From the NCBI GenBank assembly GCA_004028795.1, contig SAIW01000011.1, positions 1 to 64,000 of the forward strand: a stretch of DNA of 64,000 nt, written 5' to 3'. The first letter of the stretch is position 1. Every line of letters begins with the position of its first letter. Below are positions 17,699-25,361 of the stretch, piece by piece. Below the pieces are notes generated by a model. It did no database searches. It had not been told where the DNA came from and saw only the letters and a program-made list of their open reading frames with translations. Source of the stretch: Chitinophagaceae bacterium (GTDB lineage Bacteria; Bacteroidota; Bacteroidia; Chitinophagales; Chitinophagaceae). A program made the position numbers and the translations under genes.

Positions 17699-17727
17699 AG
17701 CCTCGCAATAAAATGCGGGGCTTTTTG
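17699..17727 (+). terminator. Terminator of tRNA-Arg
   Basis: Arms AGCCTCGCA (17699-17707) and TGCGGGGCT (17714-17722) pair with one G-T wobble and are followed by five T. It lies directly after the tRNA. Confidence 0.8.
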
Positions 17728-17794
17728 TTTATAAAACTTAATGAAAACATTTAGCATGTTCCTTTATTTTCGCTAAACTAAAAACATATTCATA

Positions 17795-18322
17795 ATGAAA
17801 AAATTATTACTTGTTATAACTGCATTTGTGCTGAGTGTAAGCATTTTTGCACAACCAGTACAACAAAAAATATCAGATAAATTAACTATTACATTTCCTG
17901 GAAAACCTGAAGAGCAAAAACCGGGAGGAGATAGCGGACCTGTTATATACACTTTTGCAAAAGATAGTTCAACAGCTTATATGGCTATGAGTTTTGATTT
18001 ATCAGCAATGGGTTTAACTGCTGAAACAGTAACCTCTATGGGTGATGCTTTATGGGAGCAGATGAAAGGTGGAATGCTTGCTCAGTTGGCTGGAGCAACT
18101 ATAACAAAAGATGATAAAGTTAGCTATAAAGGTAAAGATGGTCACAGATTAGAGATTGATGGTTCATCATCAACAGCACCACAATTAAAAGGCAAAAAAG
18201 CTTTTGTGTATGTTTTTTTCTTAGGAGCAAATCTGCATCAGGTAGCATTTTATTCTACTAAGCAAGATGCAAAAATAGATGATGCTAAAGATTTTTTTGA
18301 TAGTGCTGTAATTGCTCAATAA
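17795..18322 (+). CDS. Secreted protein of unknown function
   Basis: The predicted protein has 175 residues with a clear signal peptide (residues 1-19, ending FAQ). The mature part contains ISDKLTITFPGKPEEQ near its start and a predicted alpha/beta body, which resembles small periplasmic proteins with a DUF1795-like fold, but I cannot assign a family firmly. It is monocistronic: a tRNA terminator precedes it, and a REP-like element and a terminator follow. Confidence 0.7.
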   Translation: MKKLLLVITAFVLSVSIFAQPVQQKISDKLTITFPGKPEEQKPGGDSGPVIYTFAKDSSTAYMAMSFDLSAMGLTAETVTSMGDALWEQMKGGMLAQLAGATITKDDKVSYKGKDGHRLEIDGSSSTAPQLKGKKAFVYVFFLGANLHQVAFYSTKQDAKIDDAKDFFDSAVIAQ

Positions 18323-18339
18323 AATGCTGAATGTTGTTT

Positions 18340-18395
18340 AGAACGCACAAGTGTGCGACGCAACGATGTTTAATTGAAATACCAAAGTTGGTAAC
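18340..18395 (+). repeat. REP-like GTGCGACGCAAC element, copy R1
   Basis: It reads GAACGCACAAGTGTGCGACG, then CAACGATGTTTAATTGAAAT and AAAGTTGGTAAC. The core contains the palindrome TGCG-A-CGCA. It lies just after a stop codon. It is the first of nine related copies in the window. Confidence 0.75.
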
Positions 18396-18403
18396 AAAAA
18401 ATT

Positions 18404-18431
18404 AATCCCTTTCAAATTGTTGAAAGGGATT
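18404..18431. terminator. Bidirectional terminator between convergent genes
   Basis: Perfect 12-bp arms AATCCCTTTCAA (18404-18415) and TTGAAAGGGATT (18420-18431) with a four-base loop, an A-run before and T-run after. Confidence 0.9.
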
Positions 18432-18436
18432 TTTAT

Positions 18437-20452
18437 TTAGCGAATTAACACAGTTGTACCTTTTGTTGTTACTTTTTTGCCGGTATCTTTTTCGGTGTAA
18501 CTCAATATCCAGACATAAGTACCTGTTGGTTGGGCAATGCCTTTAAAAGTGCCGTCCCACTTATTTAACCAATTGGTTGTCTGGAAAATAATTTGACCGT
18601 AACGGTTATACACCCTGAAATCTAAATTATCAGCTTTATAAGCATTTAAGGGATAGAGATAATCATTCACACCATCTCCATTAGGAGTAAAGGCACTTGG
18701 TACTGCTATATAACAATTAGGAATTATTTTAATTAAATGATAAGTTGTATCGCTGCATGCAGAATCTGCTACAATTAATCTTACAGGAAATTCTTTAATG
18801 GCTGTAACCGCAGGATATGTTTGTGCAGGAGGGTTTTGTAAGGTACTTGTTTGCCCGTTACTGAAATCCCATTGCCAGCTTACTGCTTTACCAATGCTCG
18901 CATCTTTAAAAACTGCACTATCATTAGGGCAACTGAAATCCGGCCCACTGATTATTGCTTTTAAGTTTACCAAAGGCAAGTTATACGTTGCGTTAGATGT
19001 GTCTGAACATTGGTCGTTACTAACAATTAAACTAACTGTTTTTGTTCCGTAATTAGTGAACTGATAAGTAATTGAAGTGTTTTGTGTTGTTCTTGTTAAT
19101 GAGCCATCAATAGTCCATAACCATTGATTTACGCCGTAATTGCCATTATGTGAAAACTGTACAACATCATTCTTACAACCATAAGCAACTGCAATAGAAA
19201 ATTTTGCATCAACAGCTTGTTTAACAGTAAAATTCAGTGTAGAGTTTACGGGTGTTTCTAATCCGCATTCATTAATTAAAGTATTGCCGTCGCTGCCACG
19301 TATTAATTTTATTTGATATGTTCCGCCATTAAACATTGGTGAAGTAACTACTTTTATAATGGTTGTTAACCCATCAGTCGAACAAATACCCTGGGCAGAT
19401 AAAACGGTAACAGTTGACGGGCCTGTAACAATAAAATCACTTCCGTTGGCAGCAACAGAACTGCATTGCATAGGTTTTTTGAAAACCAATTGAATAGTAT
19501 CAGGCTTACAGGTTGTTAAAGGTGTAATACTATCCATAGGTGTAACAACAACCGGGTAAACAGTAACAGAAGCATTATCGCCAACAGCAATGCCGTTACC
19601 GCAATTGTCAATAATGGTATTGCCATCACTACCAATTTTAGCAGTAATGGTATATTGACCCGGAGGTAAAGGATTGTTTAATGTTAGAATAACAGAATCC
19701 ATATCAAAACTGTTATTACAATTAAAACCAACAGCACCGATAATTTTTGTTAACGAAGTATTGATAGAGAAATCGCTTCCATCGCTTGCAACAGAACTGC
19801 ATTTCATTTTCTTGTTTACAATAACACGCATTTTTGTTCCATCACAAATAGCATCTGCTTTTAAAATAGCAGGTGGAACAGGGTCTGTAATAACAGCGGT
19901 ACCACCTTTAAAATATAAACTATAACCATCTTGTGTGTCTGTAAAATGACTGACCATAAGTAAATAAGTATGACCAACAACTAATGTTGGCATAGCACTT
20001 TGATTAGAATAGGTAGGACCGGCACAGGAAGTTGTGTTTGTTCTTCCGGCAGAAGTTCCGGTTGTATCGGGGTTAGAAGACCAGTTGTTGCAAACTGTTA
20101 AAGCAAAATTGGTATAAACATCATTTAAGTTGGTTACGCCTGTAATATCAAATAATTGCCAGTCATAATCGTCGCTTGTAGTATTGGGTTTTACCTGAAA
20201 GCCCAATGTACCTGCCTGAAAGCATGTAAATCTGTACCAGTAAGGGTTTTTGTCAGAATACAATGCTCCGTCTGTACAACCTGTAACCATGTTTGCGTTA
20301 TTGCAAATAGGCACTTTTGTTTGATGAAAAGTATCGGTACCGCATACCGGAAAAGCAGTTTGCGGTGTTTGGCCTAAAGTAGAACATACCTGAGCTTTAC
20401 CAAAGATCGTTAGCAATAAAACAACGAAAAATAAAACACTTTTTCTCAGCAT
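18437..20452 (-). CDS. Secreted T9SS type B cargo protein with PKD-like domains
   Basis: The protein has 671 residues. A signal peptide (1-20) is followed by a region with CTDGALYSDKNPYWYRF typical of the N-terminal domain of large Bacteroidota surface proteins, two similar Ig-like modules (about 195-300 and 300-410), PKD-like domains (about 415-580) and a gliding-motility-associated C-terminal sorting domain beginning VPSAFTPNGDGVNDYL (about 585-671). That domain directs export by the type IX system and surface attachment. The mature function is probably adhesion or surface structure. It is transcribed alone; REP copy R2 lies upstream. Confidence 0.88.
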   Translation of the reverse strand: MLRKSVLFFVVLLLTIFGKAQVCSTLGQTPQTAFPVCGTDTFHQTKVPICNNANMVTGCTDGALYSDKNPYWYRFTCFQAGTLGFQVKPNTTSDDYDWQLFDITGVTNLNDVYTNFALTVCNNWSSNPDTTGTSAGRTNTTSCAGPTYSNQSAMPTLVVGHTYLLMVSHFTDTQDGYSLYFKGGTAVITDPVPPAILKADAICDGTKMRVIVNKKMKCSSVASDGSDFSINTSLTKIIGAVGFNCNNSFDMDSVILTLNNPLPPGQYTITAKIGSDGNTIIDNCGNGIAVGDNASVTVYPVVVTPMDSITPLTTCKPDTIQLVFKKPMQCSSVAANGSDFIVTGPSTVTVLSAQGICSTDGLTTIIKVVTSPMFNGGTYQIKLIRGSDGNTLINECGLETPVNSTLNFTVKQAVDAKFSIAVAYGCKNDVVQFSHNGNYGVNQWLWTIDGSLTRTTQNTSITYQFTNYGTKTVSLIVSNDQCSDTSNATYNLPLVNLKAIISGPDFSCPNDSAVFKDASIGKAVSWQWDFSNGQTSTLQNPPAQTYPAVTAIKEFPVRLIVADSACSDTTYHLIKIIPNCYIAVPSAFTPNGDGVNDYLYPLNAYKADNLDFRVYNRYGQIIFQTTNWLNKWDGTFKGIAQPTGTYVWILSYTEKDTGKKVTTKGTTVLIR

Positions 20453-20544
20453 ACATTTATTCTACTTACAAGACTATGTAAAACTACCGTAGCGTTGCAT
20501 AGTGATAAAATAATTTACAGTAACATGTCGTTAAAAAATATTAG

Positions 20545-20622
20545 GATATTACTTTCTCGCAGGAATCGCCGAATAAGCTGAAAATATTCTGCGATTTCTG
20601 CGTATTCAGCGAGCAATATTTT
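20545..20622. repeat. Imperfect palindromic repeat, CTGCGATTTCTGCG type
   Basis: The stretch contains CTCGCAGGAATCGCC on one side and TTCTGCGTATTCAGCGAG on the other, imperfectly complementary. A related fragment (ATCAGCAAATTCTGCGAGCAA) occurs near 50989-51010. It lies in the 287-bp gap 20453-20739, which otherwise holds REP copy R2. Confidence 0.4.
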
Positions 20623-20666
20623 ATCCATTTATTCTTAATTGATTAGTTAATAACAGCTACTTTTAT

Positions 20667-20723
20667 GTAACAAGCTTCAGCATTTCAATTAAGCATTCGT
20701 TGCGTCGCACCCTTGTACGTTCT
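20667..20723 (-). repeat. REP-like GTGCGACGCAAC element, copy R2
   Basis: Read on the minus strand it gives AGAACGTACAAGGGTGCGAC, then GCAACGAATGCTTAATTGAA. It sits between the TSUP permease gene and the T9SS cargo gene. Confidence 0.75.
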
Positions 20724-20739
20724 TATCAATATTCTGCAA

Positions 20740-21510
20740 TTATCTTCCTTTAAAAACATCGTAAGCAAAGCGTAATAATGTTGCCGATACTACAATTAAG
20801 AAGATAATTCTGATAAAATTATTTCCTTTTTTAATAGCCACTTTTGCACCAATCATTGCACCTAATGCATTGCTGAAAGCCATTGGTACTGCTATTTGCC
20901 AAAGAATAGTTCCTTTTAAAACAAATAAAATAATAGAGCCGCCATTAGTTGCAAGGTTTAACAGTTTTGCCTGTGCAGAGGCATACAAAAAATCAATACC
21001 TGTTAAAGTAATAAATGCCAGTATAAAAAAACTGCCGGCACCAGGGCCGATAAAACCATCGTAAAAACCGATAACACTGCTTATTAAAACAGCAAAGAAC
21101 CATTGCTTACTAACAGAAAGTTTTTTGCTTTTTGTTTGCCCGAAATTCTTTTTTGTGTAAGAATATATTGCTACAATAATCAGCACAACAAGCAATACAG
21201 GCTTCATAAAACTATTATGAATTTTTGTAAGTAGTTGCGAACCTGCAAATGCCGAAACGCCAGCAATCAACATCATTACAATAACAAATTGCCATTGCAG
21301 TTTTACTTTTTTTAAATATTGAATGGTTGCAAAAAATGTTCCTGTAAAAGATGGAATTTTCATTGAACCAATAACAGTTGCTACAGAATAAGGCGATAGT
21401 AAAACCAATGCAGCAGGCGTTTGTATTAAACCGCCGCCACCAACTATGGCATCAACAAAACCTGCTAAGAAAGCCAAACAACAAAGTGTGATAACAATAG
21501 ATATTGCCAT
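20740..21510 (-). CDS. TSUP family transporter (TauE/SafE, DUF81)
   Basis: The protein has 256 residues and seven to eight hydrophobic segments. The N-terminal GFVDAIVGGGGLIQTPAAL and the mid-protein GFYDGFIGPGAGSFF are the paired family motifs of the TauE/SafE-type permeases. Members export sulfite, sulfonates or other organic anions; the substrate here is not known. It follows the VOC gene with a 10-base gap on the same strand and so may belong to one unit with the VOC and EamA genes. Confidence 0.9.
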   Translation of the reverse strand: MAISIVITLCCLAFLAGFVDAIVGGGGLIQTPAALVLLSPYSVATVIGSMKIPSFTGTFFATIQYLKKVKLQWQFVIVMMLIAGVSAFAGSQLLTKIHNSFMKPVLLVVLIIVAIYSYTKKNFGQTKSKKLSVSKQWFFAVLISSVIGFYDGFIGPGAGSFFILAFITLTGIDFLYASAQAKLLNLATNGGSIILFVLKGTILWQIAVPMAFSNALGAMIGAKVAIKKGNNFIRIIFLIVVSATLLRFAYDVFKGR

Positions 21511-21520
21511 TAAACTAAAA

Positions 21521-21910
21521 CTATTTTGGTTGAATTAAATCCCACAGATTGCCATACAAATCTTTAAACACGGCCACTGTTCCGTATGGTTCCTCAACCG
21601 GTTCTCTGATAAATGCTATTCCTCTTGAAATGTATTTTTTATAATCTCTCCAAAAATCATCTGTATACAAAAAAAGAAAAACCCTGCCACCTGTTTGATT
21701 GCCGATTGTATTGGTTTGTTGTTCACCAACAGCTTTGGCTAATAATAAACAACACTCATTAGCATTGGGCGGCGATACTAAAACCCAACGCTTGGTTGCT
21801 GAAAGCATGGTATCTTCTTTCAATACAAAATCTAATTGCTTTGTGTAGAATGCAATAGCTTCATCATAATCAGCAACTACTAATGCAACATGAGCTATGT
21901 ATTGCTTCAT
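21521..21910 (-). CDS. VOC family protein (glyoxalase/bleomycin-resistance fold)
   Basis: The 129-residue protein shows the two beta-alpha-beta-beta-beta modules of the vicinal oxygen chelate superfamily: it opens with IAHVALVVADYDEAIAFYTK and ends with EPYGTVAVFKDLYGNLWDLI. Possible metal ligands are His7 and the C-terminal acidic positions. Function within the superfamily is open (glyoxalase, dioxygenase or resistance protein). Its start overlaps the EamA stop by four bases (ATGA type), showing translational coupling. Confidence 0.85.
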   Translation of the reverse strand: MKQYIAHVALVVADYDEAIAFYTKQLDFVLKEDTMLSATKRWVLVSPPNANECCLLLAKAVGEQQTNTIGNQTGGRVFLFLYTDDFWRDYKKYISRGIAFIREPVEEPYGTVAVFKDLYGNLWDLIQPK

Positions 21911-22836
21911 TTGCTTTCCTGTTTTTTTGATTGAATATTAGCAATAACCAATCCCGCTACAATAACGCAACCGCTTATTACATGCATTACAGTAAATTGT
22001 TCACCCAGAAAAATTACTGCTTCAATAACTGTAAACAGCGGCATTAAGTTGGCAAATAAAGAAGTTCTTGCTGCACCTATTCGTGCAATAGCTCCGTTCC
22101 AGCAAAGAAAACCTATAACAGAATTGCCAATGCCTAAATACAATATAGTGGCATACATGCCTTGCGTGAAATGCAGAGCAGGAGTGTAATGCAGCTCAAG
22201 CATTGCAAAAGGAAATAATAAAACAGTACCTGTTATAAACAATACAAACAAGAAACTCATTGGAGAAATATCAACAGGTTTTCTTCTCACTAACACACTG
22301 TAAATAGAAAATGCCAATGCACTGCAAAGAATAAAATACTCTCCCTTACCGAATTGTAATTGCTTTAGTTTTTCAAAATCGCCGTTAGATAAAAGCAATA
22401 CAATACCTATTATACAAAGCAGCATTCCTGCAATACGTAAACGATAAACTTTTTCTTTAAAAAATATTGCAGAAAATATTGTTATAAAAACAGGGGAAGC
22501 TGTTGTACCAATCAACGCCAGATTAATAGCTGCTGTATAATGGCCTGCGAGATATATAAACGTGTTGAATAAACTAACACCAAATAAAGCCGTAAAGAAT
22601 AAATATGTTTTATGCTGAAGAATAATTTCTTTTTCTACAATGAACTTTTTTAAACCTAAAGGAATAATAAAAACAGAGGCTGTAGCCCAACGCAAAAAAC
22701 CTAATGTAACCGGCGGAATTTTAGCTGATATACCTCTTGCTACAACATAGTTACCGCTCCAGATAATAACAGTTATTAAGGCAAGTAAAAAACCGTAGCG
22801 ATAATGTTTGGTATGATGATGGGTTGGGTTATTCAT
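21907..22836 (-). CDS. EamA/DMT family transporter
   Basis: The permease has 309 residues and ten hydrophobic segments in two EamA repeats (about 15-150 and 165-300); the N-terminal repeat carries the typical VIWSGNYVVARG. The family exports amino acids, nucleosides and other metabolites. It overlaps the VOC gene by four bases and begins seven bases after the radical SAM stop codon, so these genes form one operon. Confidence 0.9.
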   Translation of the reverse strand: MNNPTHHHTKHYRYGFLLALITVIIWSGNYVVARGISAKIPPVTLGFLRWATASVFIIPLGLKKFIVEKEIILQHKTYLFFTALFGVSLFNTFIYLAGHYTAAINLALIGTTASPVFITIFSAIFFKEKVYRLRIAGMLLCIIGIVLLLSNGDFEKLKQLQFGKGEYFILCSALAFSIYSVLVRRKPVDISPMSFLFVLFITGTVLLFPFAMLELHYTPALHFTQGMYATILYLGIGNSVIGFLCWNGAIARIGAARTSLFANLMPLFTVIEAVIFLGEQFTVMHVISGCVIVAGLVIANIQSKKQESK

Positions 22837-22842
22837 GCAATG

Positions 22843-24135
22843 CTAATGTGCAAAATCTAATTCATAATTACCTTTTATTCTTTCCATCGGCGGGTTAAAA
22901 TAACCGAACTTAACCTGCGGAAATTCTTCATGAATTAATTGCTGTAATTGTTTAATGCCCATAATTTCTCCTGTTTCTGTAACACCAATTTGGCCTAAGT
23001 ACCAATCGGGGTCTATATTAAAATTACGCCATTGAATCATGCTTAAATCAGTTTCTTTAATCAGCTTTCTTAATGCTTCATATTCAGCTTCACAATCTGT
23101 CATACCCGGAAAAACAAAGTAGTTAATGCTCGTCCATGCACCGTAGCTTTTAGCAACTTTCATGCTTTCGATTATATCTTCAAAAACATAATTATTAGGG
23201 CGATAGTAAGGCGTATAAATTTCTTTTCTGGCAGAGTTGGTACTTACCCGAATGCTGTTTAAACCTGCTTCACACAAGGCTTTTACTGCATCAGGTTTAG
23301 AGCCGTTGGTATTAATATTAATGCCGCCTCTCTGTGTATGTTTTCTTATTTCAATTATGGCATCTTTTAATACTTCCCACATTAACAAAGGCTCACCTTC
23401 ACAACCTTGCCCAAAACTTATGATAGGGTAAGGTGCGTTCATTAAATGCGGAACGGTAAATTCTACAATCTCTTCAACAGTTGGTTTAAAAGTAAGCCTA
23501 TCCTGCGGTGAAGTAATTTCTTCTTCCTGCGGTTGAAAAGAAACGCAACCGATGCAATTGGCATTACATGCAGGTGATGCAGGTACAGGGCATTCCCAAC
23601 GGCTTAATGCAAAATTTCTTGCTGCGGGGCAATTGTAAGTATTGCAGCAATTTTCCATTAAATGTTTTACTAATCTGTTGTGCGGATAATTTTCAATTAA
23701 ATGCTCAGAGCCTGTTTTAATTTTATCATCATCATAACCTGCACATTCCTGTCTTATATCTTTTTCAATTCTTACACCGGTAACATAAAATTGATTATTC
23801 AGCCAACCTGCTGCTGTGTAGCAAAACAAAGGAAGGGTAGGAGCATCTTCCATTGTTTCATATGCTGCTAAATACAAACCGGTATGTGCAGGCGGAATAA
23901 ACGCAGCAACAGCCCAGCCTTTTTCGCATAAACGCATATCGCCTGTTTGCACATCAATACCAATGCCCTTTCTGCCGGGCAATTCATATAAATTACCACC
24001 ATCGGGTAAAACAATCCAGTCTTCTGCCGGAACGGGATAAGCATCCCAACCTGCACGACCGACTGCATATAGCGATGTATCTTCAAAAATATTTCCGTTG
24101 CCGTCTGAGTATAATAAATAAGGAGATTGCTGCAT
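22843..24135 (-). CDS. Radical SAM protein with extra cysteine cluster
   Basis: The protein has 430 residues from the preferred start at 24135; an in-frame extension to 24216 would overlap the upstream gene and lacks conserved character. The SAM-cluster motif CX3CX2C is at Cys190, Cys194 and Cys197, followed by a TIM-barrel-like half with SFGQGCEGEPLL and INTNGSKPDAVKAL. Four more Cys (163, 164, 169 and 182) just before the motif could bind another cluster or zinc. Radical SAM enzymes generate a 5'-deoxyadenosyl radical; the substrate is unknown. It heads an operon with EamA, VOC and possibly TSUP genes. Confidence 0.85.
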   Translation of the reverse strand: MQQSPYLLYSDGNGNIFEDTSLYAVGRAGWDAYPVPAEDWIVLPDGGNLYELPGRKGIGIDVQTGDMRLCEKGWAVAAFIPPAHTGLYLAAYETMEDAPTLPLFCYTAAGWLNNQFYVTGVRIEKDIRQECAGYDDDKIKTGSEHLIENYPHNRLVKHLMENCCNTYNCPAARNFALSRWECPVPASPACNANCIGCVSFQPQEEEITSPQDRLTFKPTVEEIVEFTVPHLMNAPYPIISFGQGCEGEPLLMWEVLKDAIIEIRKHTQRGGININTNGSKPDAVKALCEAGLNSIRVSTNSARKEIYTPYYRPNNYVFEDIIESMKVAKSYGAWTSINYFVFPGMTDCEAEYEALRKLIKETDLSMIQWRNFNIDPDWYLGQIGVTETGEIMGIKQLQQLIHEEFPQVKFGYFNPPMERIKGNYELDFAH

Positions 24136-24188
24136 GATTGTAAAATAGAAATAAGAAGTTAGAAGATAGGCGATAGAATGAATTGTAC

Positions 24189-24788
24189 TTAACTTCCAGC
24201 TAATTGCTTGGCACAAAAAGCATTAAATTCCTTTTCAATATCTCTTCCCACTTCCTCATTAATTTCTCTTTGAAAAAGTTTATTGTTTTTAAAGTCAATA
24301 GTTAGTATGCCATCTTTCATAATAACATTGTTTACATCATCCCAACCATATCTTTTTACAGGTAAGGTATTAAATACCAATTCATCTTCATCAATAGCAA
24401 CTTCGGGTAAAAGCTTTACAGGCTTTTCTAAAACTGCTGCTGCCAAATAACCGATACACAAATAATAACTGTTATGATAGCCGGGATAATTATACCAACC
24501 GATAGCTGCCAGTAATAAACCGAATCGATAAAATGATGGCTTACCTTCTCTTTCTAATTTATAACAATACAACCACCAGATGCTTATAGATACGGCAATT
24601 AATAAACACCTTACAGCAGGAGAAGCAAAATCTATATGCCAGTCAGCGGCTTTTGCCTGAACAACATAATCGTAAAAGAATGCTGCAATAGCAATAAATA
24701 ATAATAATTTACTAACCCAATCAACCCATTGTAAAGTATTGCTTTTAAATACTACAATGTATTCGTATGTTTTAACAGGCTTACGCAT
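24189..24788 (-). CDS. Membrane protein of unknown function
   Basis: The 199-residue protein has about four hydrophobic segments in residues 25-125 and a soluble C-terminal domain (130-199) with the regular pattern LPVKRYGWDDVNNVIMKDGI then FKNNKLFQREI, which looks like a short PH-like beta domain found at the end of several bacterial membrane proteins. No family is assigned. It starts eight bases from a -7-like box and is divergent from ccmE. Confidence 0.7.
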   Translation of the reverse strand: MRKPVKTYEYIVVFKSNTLQWVDWVSKLLLFIAIAAFFYDYVVQAKAADWHIDFASPAVRCLLIAVSISIWWLYCYKLEREGKPSFYRFGLLLAAIGWYNYPGYHNSYYLCIGYLAAAVLEKPVKLLPEVAIDEDELVFNTLPVKRYGWDDVNNVIMKDGILTIDFKNNKLFQREINEEVGRDIEKEFNAFCAKQLAGS

Positions 24789-24795
24789 AAGTGGG

Positions 24796-24803
24796 CAAAA
24801 TTA
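24796..24803 (-). promoter_or_regulatory. Candidate -7 box upstream of the membrane protein gene
   Basis: TAATTTTG read on the minus strand (TAnnTTTG), seven bases from the ATG at 24788. No good -33 TTG was found at the right distance, so it is tentative. Confidence 0.35.
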
Positions 24804-24826
24804 AGATTTAGGAATTAGTTTACAGT

Positions 24827-24834
24827 TATCTTTG
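24827..24834 (+). promoter_or_regulatory. Candidate -7 box upstream of ccmE
   Basis: TATCTTTG matches TAnnTTTG and lies 18 bases before the ATG at 24853, divergent from and close to the box at 24796-24803. Confidence 0.5.
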
Positions 24835-24852
24835 CAGCCGAAAACGAAGTGT

Positions 24853-25263
24853 ATGAAAAAAACACACATTATAATGTTGGTTTTAATTGCTGCGGCTATT
24901 ACTGTTTTAATAAGTTATACAGGTAATTTAACAACCTATGAAACTATTGCATCTGCTAAACAAAAGCCAGGAAAATTTGTAAACTTAATAGCGAAAATTG
25001 ATAAAAGCCAGCCCGTAAATTACAATGCTGTTAAAGACCCTAATTATTTATCTTTTGTTGCAGTTGATACATTGGGTAATACGGTAAAAGTAATTTATCA
25101 TAATACCAAGCCAACAGATATGGAAAAGAGTGAAAGAATAGTGTTAAAAGGAAAAATAGTTAATAATCAATTTGAGTGCAAAGACATTTTATTAAAATGC
25201 CCGAGCAAGTATAAAGATGATGAAAAGCAGGTTGAAAAAAATGTACAGGCTTCTGCAAACTAA
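24853..25263 (+). CDS. ccmE: Cytochrome c maturation haem chaperone CcmE, CXXXY variant
   Basis: The protein has 136 residues: an N-terminal anchor (about 5-22), an OB-fold periplasmic domain and a flexible tail. CcmE normally binds haem covalently through His in HXXXY; here the position reads KCPSKY, a CXXXY motif with Cys116 and Tyr120. A Cys variant of CcmE is known in archaea and some bacteria. The neighbour ccmF/ccsA supports the call. The ATG at 24853 is preferred over an in-frame TTG at 24832, which lies inside the promoter box. Confidence 0.85.
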   Translation: MKKTHIIMLVLIAAAITVLISYTGNLTTYETIASAKQKPGKFVNLIAKIDKSQPVNYNAVKDPNYLSFVAVDTLGNTVKVIYHNTKPTDMEKSERIVLKGKIVNNQFECKDILLKCPSKYKDDEKQVEKNVQASAN

Positions 25264-25268
25264 ACTCC

Positions 25269-25340
25269 GTCATTTTGAAGGTTCTAGTCTGAGAAATCTA
25301 GTTTTTAATTTATACGATTTCTCTCTTCGTTCAAAATGAC
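25269..25340. repeat. Palindromic GTCATTTTGAA repeat, copy A
   Basis: Perfect 11-bp outer arms GTCATTTTGAA (25269-25279) and TTCAAAATGAC (25330-25340) enclose inner arms GAGAAATC and GATTTCTC. It lies between ccmE and ccmF/ccsA; a related copy is at 59229-59319. Confidence 0.75.
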
Positions 25341-25361
25341 AAACAACTTTGAAACACCCAC

